DNA of 64,000 bases from Halarcobacter ebronensis (GCF_013201825.1 NZ_CP053836.1:1798001-1862000); one strand, 5' to 3'; shown: positions 28,162 to 37,836, counted from the first letter of the stretch. A program made the numbers and translations. The notes: generated from the letters alone by a model not told the origin.

Positions 28162-28803
28162 TCAACTAGCTATATCTAGTGTATTAGGCAAATTATGTCT
28201 AATTTTTCTTTTTTTAACATAATTGTTTAATCCAATATGATTATTATAACCTAAAAGTTTAGCAATTTTTCTAACAGATAAACCTACAGCTAATAACTCT
28301 TCAATCTTGTCTCTTTGTTTATCAAATTTAGATTTTTGAATTGTTCCTTTTGGTTTACCTAAACTCTCACCATTTAATTTTTTAGCAGTAAGTGCTTCTT
28401 TTGTTCTAAGACTCATTAAATCTTTTTCCAAATTTACTGTCATTGATATAACACCAAGAATCATCTGAGTTAACATATCTTTATCATCAATTAAATCAAG
28501 ATTTTGTTTTATTACAATTATTCTAATTTTATTCGATAAAAGAAACTTCACAATTTCTAAAATCGTCTCTATTGTTCTACCAAATACATTTAAGTCATAA
28601 ACTAAAAGAGTAGAAGACTTTTCACAACTCTTTAAAAATTCCAACATATTTTTTTCATCATGGGGAGTATTTATCTCAATTTCTATCTCTTTGTAAATTG
28701 AGATGTTGTTTTTATTTTTGTAGTTTGATAAGGCTTTAACTTGAGCCTCTGTGTAACCTTCATTATTGTTATTTACTCTTACAAAACTGAATATTTTTGA
28801 CAT
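28162..28803 (-). CDS. Serine-recombinase-like DNA-binding protein lacking the catalytic serine
   Basis: 213 residues. The resolvase fold is recognisable: the N-terminal RV followed by the usual catalytic loop, FGRT near 77, the SLRTKEALTAKKLNGESLG segment of the E-helix, and a C-terminal helix-turn-helix (DKIEELLAVGLSVRKIAKLLG). The position of the nucleophile, normally the Ser of ARVS, is Asn11 (VRVNNNN). No other serine lies in that loop. I infer that the protein binds DNA but cannot cleave it. No inverted-repeat element ends are seen around it. Upstream is a palindrome near the promoter. Confidence 0.8.
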   Translation of the reverse strand: MSKIFSFVRVNNNNEGYTEAQVKALSNYKNKNNISIYKEIEIEINTPHDEKNMLEFLKSCEKSSTLLVYDLNVFGRTIETILEIVKFLLSNKIRIIVIKQNLDLIDDKDMLTQMILGVISMTVNLEKDLMSLRTKEALTAKKLNGESLGKPKGTIQKSKFDKQRDKIEELLAVGLSVRKIAKLLGYNNHIGLNNYVKKRKIRHNLPNTLDIAS

Positions 28804-28851
28804 GGCTATTCCTTTAACAAATTTATATATTATTAATATTTAACATACATT

Positions 28852-28861
28852 ATGTATACAT
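28852..28861. promoter_or_regulatory. Palindrome downstream of the candidate recombinase-like gene promoter
   Basis: ATGTATACAT, a perfect 10-base palindrome, lies between a minus-strand -10 candidate (TATAAT at 28876-28881) and the gene start at 28803. It is well placed for an operator at or near the transcription start, possibly for autoregulation by the recombinase-like protein. Confidence 0.4.
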
Positions 28862-28921
28862 TAAATATAATAAAGATTATACAAAATGATATACTTTTAA
28901 AGCTTAAAGCTTTCTTATTGG

Positions 28922-28981
28922 ATATCGCTTTTCTTTGATTTATTGGATAGTTTCTTATCCCTTTTGAAAATAAAGCGATTT
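28922..28981. repeat. Nested hairpin with a 10-base direct repeat upstream of ubiX
   Basis: Outer arms ATCGCTTT (28924-28931) and AAAGCGAT (28972-28979) enclose an inner hairpin GGATAG-TTTC-TTATCC (28945-28960). The decamer TTATTGGATA occurs at 28916-28925 and again at 28940-28949. It lies between the divergent recombinase-like gene and ubiX. Confidence 0.4.
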
Positions 28982-29026
28982 TTGGCTAATATCTATTTTT
29001 TAATAAAAGATTAAAAGGTTTTAAAA

Positions 29027-29581
29027 GTGAGATTAGTTGTAGCTATAACTGGTTCTAGCGGTGCCAAACTTGGATTAAAATTTATACAAAATCTGCCACA
29101 AGAGATTGAAGTTTTTGTAGTAGTATCAAAAAGTGCAAAAAAAGCCCTAAAAATCGAAGAAAATATTGATATAAAAAATTTATTTAAATCAAAAGAAAAT
29201 ATTAAATTCTATAAAGAGAATCAAATAGATGCGCCCATAGCTTCTGGTTCTTTTAAAACTGATAAAATGATTATCCTGCCTTGTTCCATGAATACTTTAG
29301 CAAAATGTGCTGTAGGTATATCTGATAATTTAATTACAAGAGCTTTTACAGTTATGTTAAAAGAAAAAAGAGATATAGTATTAGCTCCTAGAGAGATGCC
29401 CTTTTCAGCTATTGCTTTAGAGAATATGCATAAGTTGTCTCTATTGGGAGCTGTTATTGCTCCCCCTGTTTTAGCCTATTATTCAAAGCAAGAGAGCCTT
29501 GAAGAGATGGAGAAGTTTATGATAGGGAAATGGTTTGATATACTTAAAATAGAACATAATTTATATGAAAGATGGAATTAA
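29027..29581 (+). CDS. ubiX: UbiX-family flavin prenyltransferase
   Basis: 184 residues from a GTG with an A/G-rich site upstream. The FMN-binding TGSSGAKLG motif is at the N-terminus, with further conserved PCSMNTLAK and APREMPFS. UbiX makes the prenylated FMN cofactor for UbiD-type decarboxylases, used in ubiquinone or menaquinone-related routes. First gene of the ubiX-coaD-tmk-hisS-speA-cysE run, an order kept in other Campylobacterota. Confidence 0.92.
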   Translation: MRLVVAITGSSGAKLGLKFIQNLPQEIEVFVVVSKSAKKALKIEENIDIKNLFKSKENIKFYKENQIDAPIASGSFKTDKMIILPCSMNTLAKCAVGISDNLITRAFTVMLKEKRDIVLAPREMPFSAIALENMHKLSLLGAVIAPPVLAYYSKQESLEEMEKFMIGKWFDILKIEHNLYERWN

Positions 29582-29582
29582 T

Positions 29583-30074
29583 ATGCAAAATAATGAAAAT
29601 ATTACAACAACATATAAAAAAGCTATATATAGTGGTACTTTTGACCCTATAACAAATGGTCATATGGATATTATAAAAAGAGCTACAAATATCTTCGATG
29701 AAGTAATTATTGCAGTTGCAAAAAGTGAAACAAAGGCTCCTATGTTCAGCCATGAAAGAAGGGTTGACTTTGCAAAAGCTGCAACTGAGAATATGCCTTC
29801 TGTTAGAGTAATCGGTTTTGATACACTCCTAGTTGATTTTGCTACAAATATGGGTATAAATACAATTATTAGGGGACTTAGAGCTGTATCTGATTTTGAA
29901 TATGAACTACAAATGGGATATGCAAACTCATCAATTAATAAAAAAATAGAGACTCTTTATTTAATGCCTACATTGGAAAATGCCTTTGTCTCTTCAACAA
30001 TTGTAAGAGAAATTATTAGATTTAATGGGAAGTTTGAACACTTAGTCCCTAAAAAGGTTATAGAATGTATGTAG
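29583..30074 (+). CDS. coaD: Phosphopantetheine adenylyltransferase CoaD
   Basis: About 163 residues from the ATG at 29583, one base after the ubiX stop; an earlier in-frame ATG at 29565 lacks a ribosome binding site. The nucleotidyltransferase signature is GTFDPITNGH, with ISLR-type equivalent IIRGLRA and SSTIVRE. It converts phosphopantetheine to dephospho-CoA. Overlaps tmk by 10 bases. Confidence 0.94.
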   Translation: MQNNENITTTYKKAIYSGTFDPITNGHMDIIKRATNIFDEVIIAVAKSETKAPMFSHERRVDFAKAATENMPSVRVIGFDTLLVDFATNMGINTIIRGLRAVSDFEYELQMGYANSSINKKIETLYLMPTLENAFVSSTIVREIIRFNGKFEHLVPKKVIECM

Positions 30075-30631
30075 TTATTGAAGGAATTGATACAGCTGGA
30101 AAATCAACTCAGCTTGATATTCTTAAAAACAATCATAAAGAAGCAATTTTTACTAAAGAGCCTGGAGGAACACAACTTGGGCTAAAATTAAGAGAGATGG
30201 CTTTAAATGGTGAAGCAAAGAGTAAAGTTGCAGAGATGTTCCTATTTTTGGCTGATAGAGCTGAACATATTGAGGAAGTTATAAAGCCAAATGAAAAAAA
30301 TATGATTGTTAGTGATAGAAGTGTTATAAGTGGAATAGCCTATGCTTCAAATTTGCCCCTAGAAATAGTGATTTCTTTAAATCTTATAGCTACATCAAAT
30401 ACTTTACCAACACATGTAATTCTTCTCGAATTAACTAAAGAAGAACTTACAAAGAGACTTCAAGGGAAATCTAATGACTCTATTGAATCAAGGGGCATTG
30501 ATTACTTAATTAATATACAAAATAGAATGAAAGAGACAGTTAAAATGTTGAAATTAAACCACATATTTATTGATGCAAGTTTAAGCATCAAAGAGATTTC
30601 AGAAAAAATAGAGGATTTTATTAATGGCTAA
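30065..30631 (+). CDS. tmk: Thymidylate kinase
   Basis: 188 residues: P-loop EGIDTAGKST, the DRS motif (VSDRSVISGIAYA) and a LID-like region (EELTKRLQGK). Phosphorylates dTMP to dTDP. Slightly shorter than E. coli Tmk (213). Overlaps coaD upstream and hisS downstream by 8 bases. Confidence 0.94.
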   Translation: MYVVIEGIDTAGKSTQLDILKNNHKEAIFTKEPGGTQLGLKLREMALNGEAKSKVAEMFLFLADRAEHIEEVIKPNEKNMIVSDRSVISGIAYASNLPLEIVISLNLIATSNTLPTHVILLELTKEELTKRLQGKSNDSIESRGIDYLINIQNRMKETVKMLKLNHIFIDASLSIKEISEKIEDFING

Positions 30632-31841
30632 TATTCAAAGTCTAAGAGGAATGAATGATATTTTAGGAAACGATAGTGAACTATTTACATATTTTATTGA
30701 AAATGCATCAAAAATTGCAAAAAACTATGGATTTACCTATATTGAGACTCCTATTCTAGAAGAAACCGCACTATTTAAAAGATCAGTTGGAGAGAGTTCT
30801 GATATTGTAAATAAAGAGATGTATCAATTTATAGATAAAGGCGAAAATGATGTATGTCTAAGACCAGAAGGCACTGCAGGAGTTGTTAGAAGTTTTGTTC
30901 AAAACAAGTTTGATAGAGCTGGAGGTACATATAGATGGTACTATTATGGACCAATGTTTAGATATGAAAGACCTCAAAAAGGAAGATTAAGAGAGTTCCA
31001 CCAATTTGGCTGTGAAGTCTTTGGAATAGACTCAGTTTATGAAGATGCAAATGTTATTATGATGTTAAAAGATATTTTAGATTTCTTTAAAATTGGATTT
31101 AAATTACAACTAAATTCACTTGGTTGTCCTAAATGTATGCCAGTGTATAGAGATACTCTAGTTAAATATTTAACAAATATCAAAGAAGAACTTTGTGAAG
31201 ACTGTAATAGACGAATTGAAACAAACCCTATTAGAGTTCTTGATTGTAAAAATGAAAAATGTCAACAACTATTATACAATGCCCCAAAAATCACTTATAA
31301 TTTATGTGAAGATTGCAATAGAGATTTTGAAAAACTAAAAGAGATTTTAGATTTCAATGGTGTTGAATATGAGATTAATACTAACCTTGTTAGAGGTTTA
31401 GATTACTACTCTAAAACTGCTTTTGAATTTACTTCAAATGAGATTGGAGCTCAAAGTGCAATTGCAGGTGGGGGAAGATATGATAGACTTGTTGAATTTC
31501 TTGGGGGAAGATCAACTCCTGGAATAGGATTTGCAATTGGAATCGAAAGGTTACTTGAATTAGTTAAAATGAATCAAGAACAAAAAGATGTAATTTATCT
31601 TGGAGCATTATGTGATGATGCCCTAAATATTTTAACAAAAATTGCAACAACAAAAAGAAAAGAGTATAAAACTTTTATTGAATATACTCCAAGAGGTTTT
31701 GGAAAACATTTTAGTATTGCAGAAAAAAATGGAGCAAATATTGTTGCTTTAATTGGAGAAAATGAGATAAAAGATAGTACAATTTTTATTAAAAATTTAA
31801 CTACAAAAGAAGAAAAAACAATTAAAATTGAGGATTTTTAA
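30624..31841 (+). CDS. hisS: Histidyl-tRNA synthetase
   Basis: 405 residues with class II motifs: motif 2 around FRYERPQKGRLREFHQFG, histidine-specific motifs LVRGLDYYS and motif 3 GIGFAIGIERL. Followed by an anticodon-binding domain. Length is typical. Overlaps tmk by 8 bases; speA follows after 2 bases. Confidence 0.97.
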   Translation: MANIQSLRGMNDILGNDSELFTYFIENASKIAKNYGFTYIETPILEETALFKRSVGESSDIVNKEMYQFIDKGENDVCLRPEGTAGVVRSFVQNKFDRAGGTYRWYYYGPMFRYERPQKGRLREFHQFGCEVFGIDSVYEDANVIMMLKDILDFFKIGFKLQLNSLGCPKCMPVYRDTLVKYLTNIKEELCEDCNRRIETNPIRVLDCKNEKCQQLLYNAPKITYNLCEDCNRDFEKLKEILDFNGVEYEINTNLVRGLDYYSKTAFEFTSNEIGAQSAIAGGGRYDRLVEFLGGRSTPGIGFAIGIERLLELVKMNQEQKDVIYLGALCDDALNILTKIATTKRKEYKTFIEYTPRGFGKHFSIAEKNGANIVALIGENEIKDSTIFIKNLTTKEEKTIKIEDF

Positions 31842-31843
31842 AT

Positions 31844-33640
31844 TTGGAAAATTATGGTATTGACATCTGGGGAGATGATAACTTTATAATTGAAGGTGGA
31901 GTTGTAAAAGTAAATCACGAATCTAAACCTTCTTTGATAAAAATGGTAAAAGAGATTAGAGAGAAAGATTATAAGGGTCCTTTACTATTTAGGTTCCCTC
32001 ACTTAATTGAAAAGCAGATAAATAAACTATATACACTATATACAAATGCTATAAATGAGTATGATTACAAAGGGAAGTTCAATGCTGTTTTCCCTCTTAA
32101 AGTAAATCAACTTCCAAACTTTATCTTACCCCTTGTTAGTTTAGGTGAAGAGTATAACTATGGACTTGAAGCAGGAAGTAAAGCAGAACTCTTTTTAGCT
32201 ATGACTTATAACAAAATGGGTGCACCTATTACTGTTAATGGATTTAAAGATAAAGAGATGATTCATTTAAGTTTTATTGCCAAAAAAATGGGACACAATA
32301 TTACAATAATAATAGAAGGGTTAAATGAGCTTGAAACTATCTTAGAGGTTGAAAAAGAGACTTCATTACCTTGTCCAAATGTTGGTATTAGAGTAAGACT
32401 ATTTAACTCTGGAAGTGGAGCTTGGGCAAAATCTGGCGGGATTGATGCAAAATTTGGATTAAGTTCAACAGAAGTTTTGGAAGCTTTTGAGATGCTTGAA
32501 GAGAATAATCTAACAGATACCTTAACAATGATTCACTTCCATATTGGTTCATCAATGAACTCAATTAGACCACTAAAAAATGCGCTAAAAGAGTCAGGAC
32601 ATATCTATGCAGAACTTAAAAATTTAGGTGCAAATAAATTAAGTGCTATAAACATTGGTGGTGGATTAGCAGTTGAATATTCACAATTTCATAGAACTGC
32701 ACAATATCATCTTCAAGAGTTTGCAAATGATGTTGTATTTACACTTAAAAATATTGCAAAACAAAAAGGGGTTGAAGAGCCAAATATTTTCACAGAATCT
32801 GGAAGATTTATAAGTGCTAGTTCAACTGTATTAATTACACCAGTTTTAGAACTATTTAGTGCGGAGTATGATTCAGAACATTTAAGATTAAAAGAGCATA
32901 ATCCTCCTCTAATTGATGAGTTAAGAGAGTTATATAATGATATGAACTCAAAAACAGCATTGGAATATATGCACGATAGTATTGACCACCTTGAATCATT
33001 ATTAAAACTATTTGATCTTGGTTATATAGATTTAGAAGATAGAAGTAATGCTGAGATTTTAGCAAATCTAATTATCAAAAAAGCTATCTGGCTTTTAGAA
33101 GTTGATGATTATGAAGAGCTAAAAAGAATTGATGACAAAATACAAGAGAAATATTTAGTTAACTTCTCAATTTTCCAATCACTGCCAGATTTTTGGGGAA
33201 TTAAACAAGAGTTCCCTATAATGCCTATTACACATTTAGACAAAAATCCAACAAGAAGTGCTAGTCTTTGGGATATAACTTGTGATAGTGATGGGGAGAT
33301 TGCCTTTAATCCAGAAAAACCTCTTTATTTACATGACGTAAATCTTAAAGAAGAGGAGTATTATCTTGGGTTTTTCCATGTGGGAGCTTATCAGGATATA
33401 TTAGGAATGAGACACAATCTTTTCTCTCATCCAACAGAGATAAATGTTGTATTTGAAGATGGCGAAGTAAAACTTGAAAAAATTTTAGAGTCTCAAAAAA
33501 TTATAGATATTCTTGAAGATATTGATTATGATACAAACGAAATCAAAAAAATATTAAAAACTAATCTTGATAGAAATACATATCAAACATTAAAACAATA
33601 TCTTCATGATAATAGTTATCTAAAGACTACTTGGAGTTAA
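31844..33640 (+). CDS. speA: Biosynthetic arginine decarboxylase
   Basis: 598 residues from a TTG, 2 bases after hisS. The PLP lysine is in the FPLKVNQ motif, and the alanine-racemase-like barrel (GLEAGSKAEL, IHFHIGS) and the C-terminal decarboxylase domain (LWDITCDSDGEI) fit SpeA. It makes agmatine for polyamine synthesis. The speA-cysE pairing here matches related genomes. Confidence 0.95.
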   Translation: MENYGIDIWGDDNFIIEGGVVKVNHESKPSLIKMVKEIREKDYKGPLLFRFPHLIEKQINKLYTLYTNAINEYDYKGKFNAVFPLKVNQLPNFILPLVSLGEEYNYGLEAGSKAELFLAMTYNKMGAPITVNGFKDKEMIHLSFIAKKMGHNITIIIEGLNELETILEVEKETSLPCPNVGIRVRLFNSGSGAWAKSGGIDAKFGLSSTEVLEAFEMLEENNLTDTLTMIHFHIGSSMNSIRPLKNALKESGHIYAELKNLGANKLSAINIGGGLAVEYSQFHRTAQYHLQEFANDVVFTLKNIAKQKGVEEPNIFTESGRFISASSTVLITPVLELFSAEYDSEHLRLKEHNPPLIDELRELYNDMNSKTALEYMHDSIDHLESLLKLFDLGYIDLEDRSNAEILANLIIKKAIWLLEVDDYEELKRIDDKIQEKYLVNFSIFQSLPDFWGIKQEFPIMPITHLDKNPTRSASLWDITCDSDGEIAFNPEKPLYLHDVNLKEEEYYLGFFHVGAYQDILGMRHNLFSHPTEINVVFEDGEVKLEKILESQKIIDILEDIDYDTNEIKKILKTNLDRNTYQTLKQYLHDNSYLKTTWS

Positions 33641-33641
33641 T

Positions 33642-34418
33642 ATGAATGATGAAAATACAATAAACGAATTAATAGCAGAGATTGAGAGTGAAAATAAAAA
33701 GTTAGGTCTTTGGAATCAAATAAAAGAGGATTTTTCTGTTCCAAAACTAAATGACCCAGCACTTAACTCAACAATTGAACTATTTTTTAACTACCCTGGT
33801 GTTTGGGCAATAATAAATCATAGAATTGCCCATAGATTATATAAAAAAGGTTTTAAACTTATTTCTAGAGTAATTATGGGTTTAACTCAATTCTTTTGCC
33901 ATATGGATATTCACCCAGCAGCAACAATAGGAAGAAGAGTATTTATAGATCATGGTATTGGTGTTGTAATTGGTGAGACAACTATTATTGAAAATGATGT
34001 ACTAATCTATCAAGGTGTAACTTTAGGTGGAGTAAGTCTTAATAAAGGGAAAAGACACCCTACAATTAGAGCAAACTCAGTTATTGGAAGTGGAGCAAAA
34101 GTTTTAGGAAATATAACAGTTGGCAAAAATGGAAAAATTGGGGCAAACTCAGTTGTAATTTGTGATGTTCCAAAAAACTCTACAGCTGTTGGTGTTCCAG
34201 CAAAAGTGATAAAAAGAGATTGCAAAAATGAAAGACTTAATCATAGTGACCTTCCAGACATCAATAAAGAGATGTTTGAATATTTATTAAAAAGAGTTGC
34301 TATTCTTGAACATGCTCTAAAAGACCATGAAGGAATAGATTTAACAAATGAGGATCACGATTTGGAGTGCATCTACAAAAAGTTTATTGGTGCCATGAAC
34401 TCTATTGAAAAAGAATAA
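33642..34418 (+). CDS. cysE: Serine O-acetyltransferase
   Basis: 258 residues: an N-terminal helical domain and a left-handed beta-helix of hexapeptide repeats, with DIHPAATIG, DHGIGVVIGETT, VTLGGVSLNKGKRHP and GVPAKVI. Catalyses the first step of cysteine synthesis. Shares one base with the TSUP gene start (TAATG), so the two are coupled. Confidence 0.95.
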   Translation: MNDENTINELIAEIESENKKLGLWNQIKEDFSVPKLNDPALNSTIELFFNYPGVWAIINHRIAHRLYKKGFKLISRVIMGLTQFFCHMDIHPAATIGRRVFIDHGIGVVIGETTIIENDVLIYQGVTLGGVSLNKGKRHPTIRANSVIGSGAKVLGNITVGKNGKIGANSVVICDVPKNSTAVGVPAKVIKRDCKNERLNHSDLPDINKEMFEYLLKRVAILEHALKDHEGIDLTNEDHDLECIYKKFIGAMNSIEKE

Positions 34419-35152
34419 TGTTTTTTGAATTAGTTTTATTTGGATTAACTGCAGGATTCGTAGCTGGCTTTTTTGGTCTTGGAGGAGGAACAATCCTAAC
34501 TCCAATACTTGTTGTAGCAGGTTTTTCAATGAAAGAGGCAATCTCCATATCAATTATGCAGATGGTCTTTAGTTCAATTTATGGCTCATATCTTAATTCA
34601 AAAAAAGCTAAAGAGGTATTTAAAGAGGGGATTATTTTAGGCATTGGTGGTTCACTTGGTGGATTAATGAATAGTTTTGTTCATTCCCTTGTATCTAACC
34701 TCTTTTTACAATATCTATTTATATTTATAGTACTTTTATCTATTATTAAAATCTTTGTATCTCCTGCTGAACCTAAAGTTGCAGTAAAACAACATAACAA
34801 GGTTGTTTTGATACTTGTTGGTTTTATTGTTGGAGTAATAGCTATGAGTATAGGTGTTGGTGGAGCAATTATGCTTATACCTTTACTTGTTGGAGTTATG
34901 AAATATCCTTTAAAAACAGCTACAAGCCTTAGTCTATTTTTTGTAATTTTCTCTTCTCTTGCAGGTTTTTTCTCCCTTACAGTTACAGGACAAATGCTAT
35001 TTTATGAAGGAAGTATTATTGGTATTGCTTCTTTAATTGGTGTATTTTTTGGAATTAAAATTAAAAATAGGACAGGTGCCAAAAATTATAAAAAATCAAT
35101 TTTAATAATGAACACCCTAATATTAGGCATAATGGTTTACAAAACTATTTAA
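34418..35152 (+). CDS. TSUP (TauE/SafE) family membrane transporter
   Basis: 244 residues with about eight membrane helices in two repeats, each opening with a Gly-rich motif (GFVAGFFGLGGG and GVIAMSIGVGGA). TSUP members often export or import sulphite, sulphonates or related sulphur anions. Coupling to cysE suggests a role in sulphur metabolism, but this is contextual. Its stop overlaps the stop of the convergent AcnA-like gene (TTAA). Confidence 0.85.
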   Translation: MFFELVLFGLTAGFVAGFFGLGGGTILTPILVVAGFSMKEAISISIMQMVFSSIYGSYLNSKKAKEVFKEGIILGIGGSLGGLMNSFVHSLVSNLFLQYLFIFIVLLSIIKIFVSPAEPKVAVKQHNKVVLILVGFIVGVIAMSIGVGGAIMLIPLLVGVMKYPLKTATSLSLFFVIFSSLAGFFSLTVTGQMLFYEGSIIGIASLIGVFFGIKIKNRTGAKNYKKSILIMNTLILGIMVYKTI

Positions 35153-37680
35153 TTCTCTCCTAAAATATTTTTTAATTGATAAGATAAAACTCCTCCATTT
35201 TTGTAATACTTAACCTCATCATCACTATCTAATCTACATTTTAATTCAATTTGAATCTCTAATTCATTTTTATATATTATTGCTTTTATAATAGCACCTT
35301 TTTTTATCTCTTCACTTATTATTGAAATCTCTTCATTTCCTTTTAATTTTAAAGAGGAGATATCATCATCTATAAATTCTAATGGTAATACTCCAAGTGC
35401 TATAAGATTTAATCTATGTCTATTACAAAAAGATTTTGCAATTATTGCTTTTACACCCAAAAGTCTTATAGCTTTTGCAGCCCAATTTCTTGCACTTCCA
35501 ATACCATACTCTTTCCCTGCAAATATTACCAAAGCCCTATTCTGATTTTTAAATTTTTGTGATTTTTCAAAAATTGAGACAATCTCATTACTCTCATAAT
35601 CCATAGTAAAACTGCCCTCTTTTGAAACCATCATATTTTTAATATTTAAACTATCAAAAGCAGCTCTTACCATAAGATTTGCATCCCCTCTTCTACTTGC
35701 AAAAGTTCCATATTCAAAAGATTTAACCTCTTTGCTCTCCAAATATTTTGCAGCTTGACTATAAAGAGGAATTTGCCCTATTGGAGATATCTGTTCAGTT
35801 GCAATATTATCTCCTAATAGTGCAAGAACTCCTGCTTTTTGAATATCTATTTTCTCCAGTTTAATATCTTCAAAAATCTTTGTTGGTTGTATAAAAACCG
35901 ATTTTTCATTCCAAAAGAAAGTATCCTTTCCTTTAATATCTAAGTTCTGCCAAAACTCATTTCCTATAAATATATTTTCATAAATCTTTTTATAAAGAGT
36001 ATAATCTATCTCCTCAAGATAAGATATTACTTCTGCATCACTTGGCCATAAATCTTTTAGATATATTTTTTTATCACCTATTTCACCTATTACGTCATTA
36101 AATAGATCAAACTTCATTGTTCCAATTAAAGAGTAAATAATTACTAAAGAGGGAGACATTAAGTAGTTTGATTTTATTAAAGGATCTATTTTATCTTTAA
36201 ACTCTTCATCTCCTGATGTAACTGAGCAAACATTTAGATTATTTAGTTTTATCTCTTCTTTAGCAGTAGTCTCAAGATTATTATAATTTTCACCATTAGC
36301 ACTACAAACAAAATCAACAATATTAAAACCTAACTGCTCTAAATATTTTAGTAAATTTAATTCTTCTAAGTACTCTTTTACAACAGAACTATTTGGAGCA
36401 AAATATCGTTTTATTGAACTATCTATACTAAGAGAAAATTCAACTGCTTTTTTTGCAACCAATGCTGCATGAATCATAAGATAAGGATTAGAAGTAAGGC
36501 TACATAAAGTTATAGCTGCTAATACAATATCTGCATCTTTGAAGTTTTTACTTTGATTTATAACAGCTATATCTTTAAAAGTTTTAATATCAACCAACTC
36601 CTTAGATTTTGTTGGTCCCACAATAGTTGGCTCTAAAAAAGATAAATCAATCTCAATTATCTCATCATATTCCAACTCTTCATTGTTATAAAACAGCTGT
36701 TGCTTTTGTAAATAAGTTTTAATGATTTTCCCATAATCATTACTATTTCTTGTCTTATCAAAATAACTTATTGTTCTCTCATCTATTGCAAAGAAAGAGC
36801 ATATTGCATCATATTCTGGTGCAAGATTTGATATGGTTGATCTATCTTCCAAAGTAATATAATCTAAACTCTCACCAAAAAACTCTACAAGTTTTCCTTT
36901 TAGTTTATGCTCTTTTAACATTTTAATCAAAATTATTACCAAATCTGAAGAAGTTATTCCCTCTTTTAGTTCTCCTTTGATTTTAATTCCTACAACTTTT
37001 GGTAAATCCAAATAGATAGGTAATCCCAAAATTGCAGATTCTGCTTCTATCCCTTCTATACTTAAACCAAGAACTCCCAAAGAGTTAATCATTGTAGTGT
37101 TTGAATCAGTTCCTACAACAATTTCTGGATATAACAAAAACATATTTTCAACATTTTTTACATGAAGGATAGTTGATAAATACTCTAAATTTACTTGATG
37201 ACAAATACCAGAACCAGGAGGAACAACTCTTAAGTTTGAAAAACTACTCTCTGCCCATTTTATAAACTCGTACTTTTCAAGGTTTTGTTCAAGCTCTTCT
37301 TTCATATCAGCTTTGAAATTCAAGGTATGGTCAAGAACCAAATCAACCATAATTTGAGGATTTACTCTATTTAGATCTTTTTTTTCATTTTTTACAAAAT
37401 CTCTCATTGAGGCTAAATCAACTAATGCTGGTATTGCAGTACTATCTTGCATAATTATTCGAGAAGGATAAAAACATATTTTCTCATTGTTTCTATTTAC
37501 AAAAATATCAATAACTTTATAAAATTCATCTTCATTTTTTGCTTTTCTTAAATTAGCTTCTAAAAGAATTTTTAAAACTATTGGCAATTTTTTTAACTTA
37601 TTTGAACTATCACTTATTTTAGTAATATCATAATAATAAAACTTTTCACCCTCTATTTCAAAACTATTTATTATATTCAA
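35149..37680 (-). CDS. Degenerate AcnA-family aconitase-like protein
   Basis: 843 residues aligned along the whole AcnA fold: MQDSTAIPALVDLASMRD (78-), VDLVLDHT, GICHQVNLEY, and C-terminal LLGVKAIIAKSF. Key residues differ. The usual GTDSHT is GTDSNT (Asn194 for His). Of the three [4Fe-4S] cysteines, Cys393 and Cys459 remain but the third is Asn462 (CSAN for CxxC). The usual GSSRDW is GSARNW (729-733), and the RRGNHE motif is RRGDAN. I infer it is not a standard aconitase. Campylobacterota normally use AcnB for the TCA cycle, so this may be a paralogue with another role. Confidence 0.8.
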   Translation of the reverse strand: MNIINSFEIEGEKFYYYDITKISDSSNKLKKLPIVLKILLEANLRKAKNEDEFYKVIDIFVNRNNEKICFYPSRIIMQDSTAIPALVDLASMRDFVKNEKKDLNRVNPQIMVDLVLDHTLNFKADMKEELEQNLEKYEFIKWAESSFSNLRVVPPGSGICHQVNLEYLSTILHVKNVENMFLLYPEIVVGTDSNTTMINSLGVLGLSIEGIEAESAILGLPIYLDLPKVVGIKIKGELKEGITSSDLVIILIKMLKEHKLKGKLVEFFGESLDYITLEDRSTISNLAPEYDAICSFFAIDERTISYFDKTRNSNDYGKIIKTYLQKQQLFYNNEELEYDEIIEIDLSFLEPTIVGPTKSKELVDIKTFKDIAVINQSKNFKDADIVLAAITLCSLTSNPYLMIHAALVAKKAVEFSLSIDSSIKRYFAPNSSVVKEYLEELNLLKYLEQLGFNIVDFVCSANGENYNNLETTAKEEIKLNNLNVCSVTSGDEEFKDKIDPLIKSNYLMSPSLVIIYSLIGTMKFDLFNDVIGEIGDKKIYLKDLWPSDAEVISYLEEIDYTLYKKIYENIFIGNEFWQNLDIKGKDTFFWNEKSVFIQPTKIFEDIKLEKIDIQKAGVLALLGDNIATEQISPIGQIPLYSQAAKYLESKEVKSFEYGTFASRRGDANLMVRAAFDSLNIKNMMVSKEGSFTMDYESNEIVSIFEKSQKFKNQNRALVIFAGKEYGIGSARNWAAKAIRLLGVKAIIAKSFCNRHRLNLIALGVLPLEFIDDDISSLKLKGNEEISIISEEIKKGAIIKAIIYKNELEIQIELKCRLDSDDEVKYYKNGGVLSYQLKNILGEN

Positions 37681-37836
37681 TAGATTTTCTCTCCCTATAT
37701 CGACTATAATAAGATAGCAAATGACTTATTAAGAAATTATTATTTTTGATTATAAATGTATGAATTGTAATATAAAGATACAATTATATATAAACTACTA
37801 GCTAAAAACTTTAATAAACTATTATAAAATCTATCC

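Noticed and set aside
28162-28803. Recombinase-like gene as part of an integrated element
   Set aside because: No terminal repeats, no partner phage or transposon genes and housekeeping genes on both sides.
29565-29582. Upstream ATG for coaD
   Set aside because: No ribosome binding site, and it overlaps ubiX by 17 bases; the ATG at 29583 is better placed.
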